A stretch of DNA of 64,000 nucleotides from Morella rubra (taxonomy: Eukaryota; Streptophyta; Magnoliopsida; Fagales; Myricaceae): assembly GCA_003952965.2 (NCBI GenBank), contig CM025851.1:8721647-8785646 (forward strand), read 5' to 3'. The notes under the pieces were generated by a model. It made no database searches and was not told the origin of the DNA. It was given only the letters and a program-made list of their open reading frames with translations. The position numbers were made by a program, and so were the translations under genes. Below, piece after piece: positions 23,281 through 38,210 of this stretch; the stretch's first letter is position 1; each line of letters opens with the position of its first letter.

Positions 23281-24103
23281 ATCACATGATGATGAACTTC
23301 CTCTAATTGACGATCCTCCACGGAGAAAAGGTTGTCACTGATTGCGTCGAAGAGATTTCCGGAATCAGATTATATTCTTCTTATTGATGAGGGGGAGCAA
23401 CAAAGTTGTTGTGAAGTCAGAACTCACAAGTTGATTCAGGAGATGGAAGATGCCTTGCACAGGTGATGCAAGATGAAAAGAGCCCTTTACACAGGAGATG
23501 CAAGATGCCTTGCACAGGAGTTGCAAGATGAAATGCTTTCCTTGCAAAAGAATCAGACGTATGAGTTGGTGAGACTTCCAAAGAGAGCACTGGAGGTTTC
23601 AGCTAACATGTTGTCGTAGGTGGAGCTATGTGGGACATTGCTGGGATAAACACCTCCAACTGAAGATGTCAGGATATATTCTCCTCTGTGTGGCATGGAG
23701 GGGGAGAATTGTTTATGTGAAGAGTCAAGATTTGTGGCTGCAAATCTTGACAAGTTCAAGGCGTGAAGTCCATGCCCCATAAATGCCTCATAACGTCAAG
23801 ATTTGCAGCTCGCAAATCTTAACAGTTTTTCAGCCACCTCTGACAAAGGAGTTATTGCACTGATTCTCATTTTGCTTTATAAATGCGAACTCTATTGAGA
23901 GAGTTCGATGTGCCTATGTGGAGAGCACCATCGTGGGTTGAGAGAGAATGTGAGGAGGAAAGGTGCGGTGTGAGAGTTGAGAGTTTGTAAAGTTTGGTTC
24001 TGCGAGTGAAATCAAAATACTCTCCCCTGTGGACGTAGGCAGTTGCCGAACCACGTTAAATATTGGCCTCCGTGTGTTTGTGGTTCCCATTCCGTGCTCA
24101 ACA

Positions 24104-24290
24104 ATTTGCCTAACACCATACATCAGGTGGGGAAACATGTTGAGTTGGATCCAAACCCACACACTCACGAGAAGCCAGTCCAGAGATCGATCTTGCCATA
24201 GGTGGGTTTCGTAACAAAAGGAAGGAATTTCTATGTATGCCCCATATGGTGAAAGCAGTACAAACAATAATTTAAAATTATGATGAGAAT
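24104..24290. repeat. Remnant of DUF247 upstream region (older unit B copy)
   Basis: Matches 5181-5275 and 5408-5495 of unit A at about 92-94% by eye. Its first 85 bp also match 16521-16605 on the other side of the copia element, so the element is flanked on both sides by the same DUF247-upstream sequence. Confidence 0.8.
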
Positions 24291-24777
24291 GCAAATGTCT
24301 TATTTTTCTCCTTTAATATTTAGTCTTTTATACTTATTTGGTGCATAAATATACTCATTATTCTTATGTTTTGATTTAGGATACAAATGGAGGCGTTAAG
24401 TGCAAAACAAAGTTAATTGGGCAAATTTAGACAATTTTGACATCAATTCGTAATCTGGGTATAACTCTCTCATCTAAGCTTTGATTGAGATGATTCAAGA
24501 TTCTATGGAACGCCAAGAAAAATATCTATAACTTTCATGTTTTGAGTTTTGAGAGATACTGGCTGCATGAAGGACTAAATTGGGCTTGAATTTGTGGCAC
24601 CTGCACTGTTGACAGTCTGGAACATTCTGTAGATTGCAATTATCATACGCGGATCTAACCCGTTGATTTTGGGCAGTTTCCAGACCTAGTGCACTAAAAT
24701 TCTAGATGACGACACCACTTTCTTAGTTTTATTAGGTCTGTATTTTATTTTTAATATTTTCCTTAAATAGTCAAATT
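24291..24777. other. Unclassified repeat-like stretch, possibly LTR fragment
   Basis: It replaces the DUF247-PPR interval and the PPR 3' part found in unit A. Wording such as ATGTTTTGATTTAGGATACAAATGG and TTTCTTAGTTTTATTAGG resembles parts of plant gypsy-type LTRs, but I see no ends or coding region. Identity uncertain. Confidence 0.35.
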
Positions 24778-25157
24778 CGGTGTTGTGTTGGAAATGGAAC
24801 TGGGTTTCGACCCAGTTAAAGAACTCAAACATGTGATTCCAGTCATTGCGATAAGAGGACAGGGTCTCACAGAGTGTCCGACCATGATTCTGGGGAGTTA
24901 GAGTGGGAAGCTGTATTGGGTTTGGTGGGAAAATATCGAGGAGATAGAGAGAGGAGGGATCGAGAGTGAAAGAGAAGAAGGAAGGCCATAATGAGTCTAC
25001 AGTTGGTCGAAGGAAGCATTCTCATCCTTCGAGTTTCGTCCGAAATTCAAGCTTTACGAAAACAGTCAGGGTTTGGCTCGGGTGTGCTTAGCCAAGAAAA
25101 TGATTTTGGTTTGGCTGCTCCGAATCTATCCAAATGGATCACTCCTTTCTAGTTAAC
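24778..25157 (-). pseudogene. PPR gene 5' stump (copy of 8600-9012)
   Basis: Matches the first roughly 83 codons of the PPR gene and its upstream region at about 90-92% by eye, including the start codon context AAGCATTCT. Homology begins abruptly at CGGTGTTGTGTTGG; all PPR motifs downstream are lost. A small deletion (ACAGTGGTAGGG lost) and several changes break the frame. Many differences turn CG into TG or CA (for example ACGCGCG to ACATGTG), as expected for a methylated, silent copy. Confidence 0.85.
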
Positions 25158-25159
25158 TG

Positions 25160-25340
25160 CTTTGATGTTAAAAATTTTAGAAAGATGTAGTTGGTGAAAA
25201 AGAGAGATTATTTGAATGAATTTTTTACATTTATTTAGAGTAAAAAGTGATGATTTAACGAGAAGAAAGAGAATTTTAAAGAGTTATTTTATTAGGGCGT
25301 AAATTTTGGAAGGCCAAAATTTTTGATGTCAAACATCTCG
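25160..25340. mobile_element. Small MITE-like insertion (~180 bp)
   Basis: Interrupts unit B between CTAGTTAACTG and GTTCAAAATTT, which are adjacent in unit A (about 9009-9027). Its ends, GATGTTAAAAATTTT and AAAATTTTTGATGTCAAACATC, are roughly inverse. The middle is AT-rich with no ORF. Confidence 0.5.
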
Positions 25341-26714
25341 GTTCAAAATTTTTGTTTCAACTCGGCTGAGTGTGGAGTTGTTCAACCCCGATTTGATAGG
25401 CCTATTTTCAAATAATTGCGACCTATACCATTAAGGGCAATAACTAGCCCTTACCGGTGGTGATTTTAGCGGTGGCTGTTTCCGGTTAACCTACATTTAT
25501 ATTGGACAATTTTTTTGAGTATTTGCACTTGGCCCAATGTATTATTTTTCCTTTTTTATTTTGGTCCATAGATCGCATACCAATGAAATTTAAACTCATG
25601 AAATCCAAAATCAATCAATAAAATTATAGAACATTTTAAAAGATGAGATGAGAATCTAATGTTCAAACTAATAAAATCTAAAATCAATAAACTTAAAGAA
25701 CATTGATCACACATCAATAAAATCTAAACTTATAAAATTCAAAATCAATAAACTTAGAGAACATCTTGACTATATTAAGATAAAAAGATATAAACAAAAT
25801 TAAAATCAATTTTCATCCCAAAATCCTTTCTCCTTAATTTTCGTAGCCAAAATGGGAAACACTACATACACCCTTACCATCCCACCTAGTAGTCAAAATA
25901 ACCAGCAATCTTAATCAATATCAAAATTCAAAGAGCGGAAGAAGCACATATTAGCAATAGTAAACTGGTTACTGAAAACATAAGTATCATATCAATTCTT
26001 TGCTTAACAAAGAGCAATAGTATAAAACGGTTAATGAAAACATAAGTATCTTATCAATTCTTTACTTAACAGAGAACTTTATTTAATAGAGAAGTAAAAT
26101 AAAATAATAATTTTCCTCTCCCATCATTTTCTTCTCCTCCCATCTTTGTTTAGTTGTCAATAATTATTCCATTTATATTAGATTTTTTTTTTTTTTTTAA
26201 ATACCTCAGCCACCCAGAACATCAGCTCATATTGCTCTCTCTCACACACATACTAAAAATATAACTGACACTAGACACCCATGACCCCCCTCTCCTGACA
26301 GACACACACTTGCACCGCTCCATTTGATGCAAAGAATCTCACAAAAACACACTCAACTCAATAGTGCCATCATCAATGAGAAGAGGAGCAAACGAACCCA
26401 ATCCTCTTCAATGTCTTCATATTTGTTCTTGTACCACCTCCTATTAGCTCCTCTATTTTTCTCCCTCTCCTTCCATCTCTCCCCCCAATAACACCGCTCT
26501 CTCTTTTTTTTTCATTTGTTTGACATATTAGTTGTCTTTCACACGTTTGACATATTCTAGTATATATATATAGTCTATGTTTACTTATTTCTTCCTTGAG
26601 CTTATTTAATATCTTTCTATACTTGTTTGTATGTTTTGCTATTATTATTTTTTTTAAAAATGTAATTGCATTCAGTTTTACATTATTTCTCATTGAGTTT
26701 GCAATGTATTATTA

Positions 26715-27781
26715 TTTCATTTCGACTTTCCATTAGGGGATCTAATTTTGTTAAAGTCTTTCATAATGCTATTTATCTTGTATTTTCTCTCTTGTTAACA
26801 TTTTATTTAGCTTCTAGCCGAATATTGTGCCCTTCAATAATTGACCTTATAATTTCCTACGTAGTTATAACCTAGGAGCTATTATTTAAAGATACCACAT
26901 GCTTAGCCGAAATGCCTTTTTTTCTCATTTGTTTTTTTTTTCTTTCTTTCTTTCTTTCTTTTTTTTTTTTCTTTCTAGCCGAATGGTGCATGCATGTTTG
27001 GTTTTATTTTTGTCTTCATGTGCATTGCAATTAATGTTGGGAGACCACATGTCGTAAACCTAAAGTTTCCTTCTTTGTGTTGAGTTCTAGCTAATGATTA
27101 CATAGTTATAGACTCTAGGTTTAAGTTTATCCATTAAGGGCTAAACCAATTTTTATCTTTTGCATTCTTTGGATGTTGCCGAAATTTCGATTGTGTAAGA
27201 GATAGTGTGTCGTGTGAAGCATAGAGCCAAAAAAAAAAAAAAGAAGAAGAGGAAAAAAGGAGAAGAAGAACCAAAAGAGAAAGGAGAGAAGTGTAGCCAA
27301 AAAGGGAGAAAATGAGAAGAAAAAGGGAGAGAGAGGTTCGGTTGCTCCCCCTTCTTTTTGGTCCCATTCACCTTTTGCTTTCTTTTACTAACTCTTGTGT
27401 TGCTTTTAGGGTGCCTTGGTGCTTTGTCCAAAGGAAAACAACTTATATCCACCAAATAAGAGAGGTAAAGGGGTTAGTTTGATTCTTGAAGGTTATTAGG
27501 CATGATTTCATGTTAAGATCAATAAATTGTCATCATGCTTGTGGGTTAAGATTTTGATCATATAACATGTTCATTATCATGTTAGAAGGGAGATTAGGTT
27601 GCTGGAATAAGGAAATTGTAGAGGATTTTCAAGAGAAAATGGAGGAAGTCATGAAATAGGTCAAATATGGCCCCTTAGTGTTAACTTTGAGATCGATACG
27701 ATTAGGCTATACTCGCATGGGTCAAATGGGATCGTTTGGACCCCAAATTTGGAAGGTTAGCTCAGAACAGGTTAGGAAATT
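26715..27781. repeat. Left arm of large inverted repeat
   Basis: Reverse-complements 31209-32263 over about 1.06 kb with roughly 93% identity by eye, apart from length changes in A-runs. The two arms are separated by 3.4 kb. The last 210 bp also recur in direct orientation at 29409-29619. Confidence 0.85.
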
Positions 27782-27951
27782 GAATTTATTAATTTGTTAT
27801 TTAAGGAAAAAATCTAATAATTTGAACCCATATGGCATAGACACTAAATGAGTATTTTAATAACAAAGATTTCACATTGACAGCAACCAAAAACAAGTTT
27901 AACCCCACATTTTTTCCAACCAAATATGCATAAAACTAGCCCTTACCTCAA

Positions 27952-28110
27952 GTTCTTTTTTTCTTTTTCTCTTCTTCTTCTTTTCTTTTTTCTTCTTCTC
28001 TCCTTTTTTCCTTCTTCTTTCTCTTTTCCCTCTTCCTTTTCTCTCTTGGCTCTCTCTTTCCTCTCTCTCCTTCTTCTCTTTTCTTTTTTTTTTCCTCACC
28101 TCTTGACTCT
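27952..28110. repeat. Pyrimidine-rich low-complexity tract
   Basis: About 160 bp almost entirely of C and T (TTCTTC/TCTCTT words). The ORFs on both strands here are Ser/Phe/Leu or Lys/Glu/Arg runs that only reflect this composition. Confidence 0.85.
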
Positions 28111-29599
28111 CTCTTGACTCACAACAAATCACTTGCTCTCTTTTACACTAGATTTAATTTTTGTCTTTATTCTCACTACTTAACGAGGGGTATGCTATAA
28201 ATATAGGGACATCATGATAATGAAGAAAAGAAATTAATGATATTCATTGAATCTATACACATAGGAGAAAGAAAATTTGACACATGTCCAACAAGATAAG
28301 ATTTGCAAATCTCCAATATATTGGCCAGCCATGGGGTGCTTGAGTGAGCTTTGGTGTGTCTCTTGGGCTACCAAGCACTAATGGGCTTCGGCCCAACTCA
28401 TTTCCATATGCCCAAGTCCATAATTCAACAGCCCTAGACCCAATTGAAATTTAAATGCAATTAAACAAGCATTTTAAAATAATTAAGCTCAAATGAAATC
28501 AAATTAGAAAAATAACATCATATTAATATAAGAAGAGAATTTATTAAAACCAAGGTTAAAAAATACAATATTTAAACCAATGAAGGGAAATTCGGCCATA
28601 AACTAAAAATTATTCAACTTACTCTAAAATGTTAGAGGAAATAAAAATCAAATCAATTAAACAATTTAAACACATCGATTGCAACAAAAATAGTGATCAT
28701 AATTCAAAGATTAAAAATTATAAGAAATGAATTCTATAAGCAATTAATTAACTCGTAAATATTAAACAATGCATAAGTTTAGAAAATAAAGCAAATACTA
28801 AGGAAAAGAACACAATTACTAAAGATATTAAAAGAAACTCAAAAGGTGAGGGGTGTCACACTAGGGTCGCTCTTTACCGCTTCTTCCTCATCTATATCAG
28901 ACCTTTCTTCAAGATCTTAAAGGTTCTACAATATATTCGATTCACAACCTAGAGTGCCTCTCGAGTCTTACAAATGGATCTACACTTAGGCTCGACAAAC
29001 TTTCTCTTTAACTCAGAGTTCTCAACCTTCCACTTTTCACTTCATTTGACGTACCCAAAAATCAAATCAAAGATTTATATAATTCCTCAAGCATGTCATA
29101 ATCATTCAAATATTTACTTATAGCATCCATTGCCCCCGACTGTTCATATAACTAAGGATATCCTTCTTACATCTCCATTATCAATTCTTATAAAGCTTTC
29201 TAAATACTATATTTCCTTGGAGTTTTTGTATGAAAGTTGGTGGACATGTAGTATATAGTTACAGTAGGTGCTAATAAAAATTTGAGCTCAATTGGAGGTC
29301 GAGAAAGGTCAAAAATGCATCCGGAAGTCTCTAAGGGCAATTTCGACATTTCTCACAAAACATTAGGGTAAAAGGTTCAAACGGGGAAAATAAATTTATG
29401 GATGTGTAATGTTCATTATCATGTTAGAAAGGAAATTAGTTTGCTGGAATAAGGAAATTGTATAAGTTTTCATGAAAAAATAGAGGAAGTCATAAAATAG
29501 GTCAAATAGGGCTCTTTGGTGTTAACTTTGAGGTCGGTACAGGCTATGATCGCATGGGTCAAATGAGATCGTTTGGACCCTAAATTTGGAGGGTTAGCT

Positions 29600-30790
29600 C
29601 AAAACAGGTTAGGGAATCTATAGTTAAACAAATAAAAGGAGTGAGTCCTACTGATTCAGTAAGGGGGGAATATAGGAACGAAACATGCAGCAATATAAAA
29701 CAGAAGTAATATAATTATAGAATAATCAATCATAGAGCAATGTTCATTATAAACCAATAAATGCATTATAAATGATGCAATGCAGAATGAATGCATCCAT
29801 TTTTCGGTTATTTTGCTTTCTTTCTTTCTTTTTCCGATCGGTAGAAGTGTCATTTCTTCGCTTTGTTTAATCCCCAGAGTCAGGTTGTGCGTCCTCCTCT
29901 CATCTGGGACTGTCCCGTGCCCCGGCACCAGGACCCGGTTAGGCGTTCATTGTTCCATCGTTAAAGGATACTATCAGTGGTGGTTTGCATTATCCCACTA
30001 TGAGCGGTACCGTCACCCGATCTCATGATCACCTCTGGGTATGGGTTTCACAGTATCCCCATACCCATGATATGTTGATGAAGCATGACTTATCATATGC
30101 ATAATGGATAAACAATTCACCAAAAACGATCAATGGAATGCACATAGCAATTTAAAAATGCAGTTGACATATCATAAGCAAAACATATTTACAATTCACA
30201 TAAGTCGATAATAAAATGCACATATGTACTTTCACATGTTAATATAAAGACATAGCATAAGAATGCATTAATATTGAATATCCTTCCTTCGATAAGAATT
30301 AATAACTATTTTCTTTTAATTTAGCTTGATAATGAATTAATCATATAAATTATGAAGCAATTGCAACTCTTCACCAAAATCCATGAGTGAGGGCCTCTTA
30401 GACCTCATTAGACCCGATTGGGCCTATCCCTAAGGTTTCAAGGTTTACTGGGCTTGTTTAGGGTTAACGGGCTTAAAGTCCATTTAGGCCGTTAAACGGG
30501 CTTTATGATTTGAGCCCTTAATTCTATTCGGTTTTGGACTCAGATTTGGGTTTTATGATTTGAGCCCCTAATTCTATTTGGGCTTTATGAAATGTCGAAA
30601 CTGCCCTTAGAGACCTCAAAGGGCACTTTTAACCTTTCCCGCCCTCCAATTGAGCTAAAATTTTCACTAAGACCTACTGTGACCATATACTACACATGTA
30701 CCAATTTTCATGAAAAAATTTCAAGGATTTCATGGGGACATTTTGGACAGCAAGGGTTTTTCACTAAAAGGTCCTAATTTTTCCATTTCA
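29600..30790. mobile_element. LTR-type repeat fragment related to 20207-20830
   Basis: Shares with the nested element at 19430-22748 the words GTCCTACTGAYTCA(A/G)TAAGGGGGGAA, CCCCGGCACCAG, TATCCCACT and CACCTCTGGGTATGGGTTTCA, in the same order. The segment 30597-30720 is also inversely similar to 29235-29350. No coding sequence. Confidence 0.6.
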
Positions 30791-31208
30791 TATGATGTTC
30801 TGTGCTATAATCCTTAGATCTAAAGATTTAAGTCATCATACCGAAACAAACTAATCACAACATGCCTTAGATATAAATATATGAAGATCAGCAAGCTAAA
30901 GAGATGCAAAGTGGTTTAAAACTTTAATAGGCAAGTCCAACAACTTATGCACCTAAATGATCTAAGGCTTATTTGGCTTATCTAAATCCAATAAGGACCA
31001 CTAATTGGGCCTACAATGCAAGGCTATTCTAGAAGAAGGTTCAAGGATCCTAGGGCCCAGCTAGTTCAGCCCAAAAAGTAAAAATCAAAGCCCAATTCGA
31101 GTATTCCTACAGTGACTTGTTTTAGAAAACTTTTTAGTTTTATCCCTAACTTTGAAAGCTAATAACTTCTTAACCGTAACTTCAAATGAGTTGAAATTTT
31201 AACCAAAG

Positions 31209-32263
31209 ATTCCCTAACCTGTTCTAAGATAACCCTCCAAATTTAAGGTCCAAACGATCCCATTTGACCAATACGAGCATAGCCCGTACCGACCTCAAAG
31301 TTAACACCAATGAGCCCTATTTGACCTATTTCATGACTTCCGCCATTTTCTCTTAAAATCCTCTACAATTTCCTTATTCTAGCAACCTAATCTCCCTTCT
31401 AACATGATAATGAACATGTTATATGATCAAAATCTTAACCCACAAGCATGATGACAATTTATTGATCTTAACATGAAATCATGCCTAATAACCTTAAAGA
31501 ATCAAACTAACCCCTTTACCTTTCTTATTTGGTGGATATAAGTTGTTTTCCTTTGGACAAAGCACCCTAAAAGCAAGACAAGAGTTAGTAAAAGAAAGCA
31601 AAAGGTGAAGGGGACCAAAAAGGAGGGGGAGCAGCTGAACCTCTCTCTCCCCTTTTTCTTCTCCTTTTCTCCCTTTTTGGCTACACTTTTCTCCTTTCTC
31701 TTTTGGTTTTTCTTGTTAACCTTTGGTTCTTCTTCTTCTTCTTCTCCTATTTTCCTCTTCTTCTTCTTTTTTGGCTCTATGCTTCACACGACACATTATC
31801 TCTTACACACTATAAATTCCGGCAACATCCAAAGAATGCAAAAGATAAGAATTGGTTTAGCCCTTAATGGATAAACTTAAACCTAGAGTCTATAACTATG
31901 TAATTGTTAGCTAGAACTCGACACAAAGAAGGAAACTTTAGGTTTATGATATGTGGTCTCCCAACATTAATTACAATGCACATGAAGACAAAAACAAAAC
32001 CAAACATGCATGCACCATTCGGCTAGAAAGAAAGAAAAAAAAAAAACAAATGAGAAAGAAAGGCATTTCAGCTAAGCTTGTGGTATCTTCAAATAATAGC
32101 TCCTAGGTTATAACTACATAGCAAATTATAAGGTCAATTATTGAAGGGCACAATATTCGGCTAGAAGCTAAATAAAATGTTAACAAGAGAGAAAATACAA
32201 GATAAATAGCATTATGAAAGACTTTAACAAAATTAGATCCCCTAATGGAAAGTCAAGATGAAA
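31209..32263. repeat. Right arm of large inverted repeat
   Basis: Inverse copy of 26715-27781. It is followed on the right by GAGGGGTGTTA and then by sequence that reads on the minus strand from TGTCACGCCC at 32434, like the start of the nested element at 19430. Confidence 0.85.
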
Positions 32264-32773
32264 AAAAAAGAGGGGTGTTAAAATAAAGTTTTAAGTAAAC
32301 TTTTTCGGCTAAGCTTTTTCAAAGCCAATTATCAGGACTTTATATGACTAATTCGTGCTGTAATCCTGGCTTGTATGCATACCATTACTATATGTGAGCC
32401 TAGGGGGTAAGTACTGACACTGGGCGTGACACCCCCTGAGACACGCGGACACACTAACTCATATACACAAAGAGAGAAACACAACGGCCAAGCCTTCAGT
32501 GACGGACGATCTCTGGACTATCTCAATCTCTTCATCAATGGCCAAGCCTTCAACGACGTTTAAGAAATTCTATGAAAGGAATCGGGGAACTGTGAGAGGG
32601 CTATTTTACACCCAATTTTACCAGTACCTGGGAACCTGGTGCCGGGTAAACCGAGAACCGATAAAACCTTCGGATTTTTCAATACATAGGCCATCGGCAC
32701 CAGTTAGACCGGGAACCCTATGTCCGTGCCAGTTCCATTGGATTTTACTAGTGGCTTTGAAGAGCCCTACCTT

Positions 32774-33394
32774 AGTGATAAAAATAATCATAAGAAATTA
32801 ATGCCGAGTAGTCAAATTTTATGTATTTTACTTTTTGCACCAGCTTACTTCTGTTCGCCTGAATAGTAGCAAGATTAATAAATTTGAGTATTTTCTTTGT
32901 TGGGCTTGGGTGCTCAAAATCCGAAACTGTTTTTACAACTTCATAGCCTAGTCATACGGCGGGTACAAAATGGTCCAAGATCAAGGGCTGTCCTGTAGCA
33001 GTAGGTTCAGCCGGGCCATGCCAAGCTGATGTGCCCGAGCAAGCGATCCAAGAAACAACCCCGCTTGAGTACCACACAATGAGCCTCCAGTCTCCGAGGA
33101 TTGGATGATCTTTCCAAAACCACGTTTTTGGTACTTCTTTGATCTCCTTTGTTTTTCTCCAAGCAAATGAGAAAAACGTCCTTAAATCTAACCCAAACAC
33201 TTGTATCCCAGGAGCAAGAATATGCCTTCCAACAAAGAAAGTCTAATGACTTTTCGTTAGTACCGTATACCCAAAACAAAACAAGGTGCATGAGTTGTAA
33301 GAATAGATATGAGCACTTATTTATCAAACTTATTGTAACCACCCAAAACAAGTACAATTCAGTTCTTGCGAGCAATATATATATATATATATAA
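32774..33394. repeat. Duplicated noncoding block (unit B copy) upstream of IPMDH
   Basis: Matches 9040-9690 at about 95%. It starts AGTGATAAAAATAATCAT and ends in an AT run (33375-33392) just before the unique sequence leading to IPMDH. Confidence 0.8.
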
Positions 33395-33645
33395 TAATCA
33401 ACGGTTCAGTCTAACTTTTGCTTAGCTCTGCTCGACTAGTCCGGGACCATGTACAAATGGTTTGTGGTAAATGTCCTTACGAAGTTATTCTTACTATAAT
33501 CTACCAATTTACGATTTTGGACAAGTATAAGTTTTATGAGCATTTTTCTTTTTGGGTCAGTAAAGAGAAAATCCCCTCAACTCTCCACGTCAAGTCCTTC
33601 GACGAAGTCACACTTACGAATTGCGGAAATTCACAGCGGAGGTTA

Positions 33646-38164
<4,519 letters not shown>

Positions 38165-38210
38165 AGAGGTTCTCAAGTCAGTAGATGCCCAAGTTCCTGC
38201 TCCTGTTTGA

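Larger units (their letters stand above)
16606..24103 (+). mobile_element. Ty1/copia retrotransposon with both LTRs, containing a nested element
   Basis: LTRs lie at 16606-17029 and 23710-24103, both TG...CA. A tRNA-Met-type primer-binding site TGGTATTAGAGC starts at 17032, and a polypurine tract GAGGGGGAGAA lies just before the 3' LTR. Plus-strand remnants in order are gag (near 17976-18224), a zinc knuckle CFFCVIEGHMTKNC (near 18460), protease and a GAG-pre-integrase segment (LGHM, near 19205). Little of the later pol region is recognisable. Another element sits at 19430-22748. The LTRs differ by roughly 8% by eye, so insertion is not recent. It is a broken fossil with many breaks. The two flanks do not give a simple 5-bp target repeat. 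Confidence 0.85.
25371..32773. mobile_element. Insertion block of nested repeats in unit B
   Basis: Unit A reads GGCTGAGTGATAAAAATAATCATCA without a break (9035-9060). In unit B the left part stops at 25370 and the right part resumes at 32774, so the 7.4 kb between are inserted sequence. They include a short hAT-MITE-like piece (25375-25510, GGTGGTGATTTTAGCGG wording), AT-rich DNA, copies of one LTR-type family in both orientations (ends GGGGTGTYACA at 28860 and near 32274; TGTCACGCCC reading leftwards from 32434), and pyrimidine runs. I see no gene in it; ORFs here are low-complexity. Confidence 0.65.
14278..33394. repeat. Segmental duplication unit B (expanded, decayed copy)
   Basis: This unit holds the same markers in the same order as unit A, but spread over 19.1 kb instead of 6.8 kb. 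DUF247 is broken, the PPR gene is reduced to its 5' end, and at least two large insertions account for the expansion: the copia element 16606-24103 and the repeat block 25371-32773. Unit B ends 250 bp before the IPMDH start codon. Confidence 0.8.

Noticed and set aside
27899-28132. Lys/Glu/Arg-rich ORF on minus strand
   Set aside because: Arises from the pyrimidine-rich tract; pure low-complexity with no family match.
32499-32801. 100-residue plus-strand ORF near the end of the repeat block
   Set aside because: No family resemblance, and it spans the junction between inserted repeat and unit B sequence.
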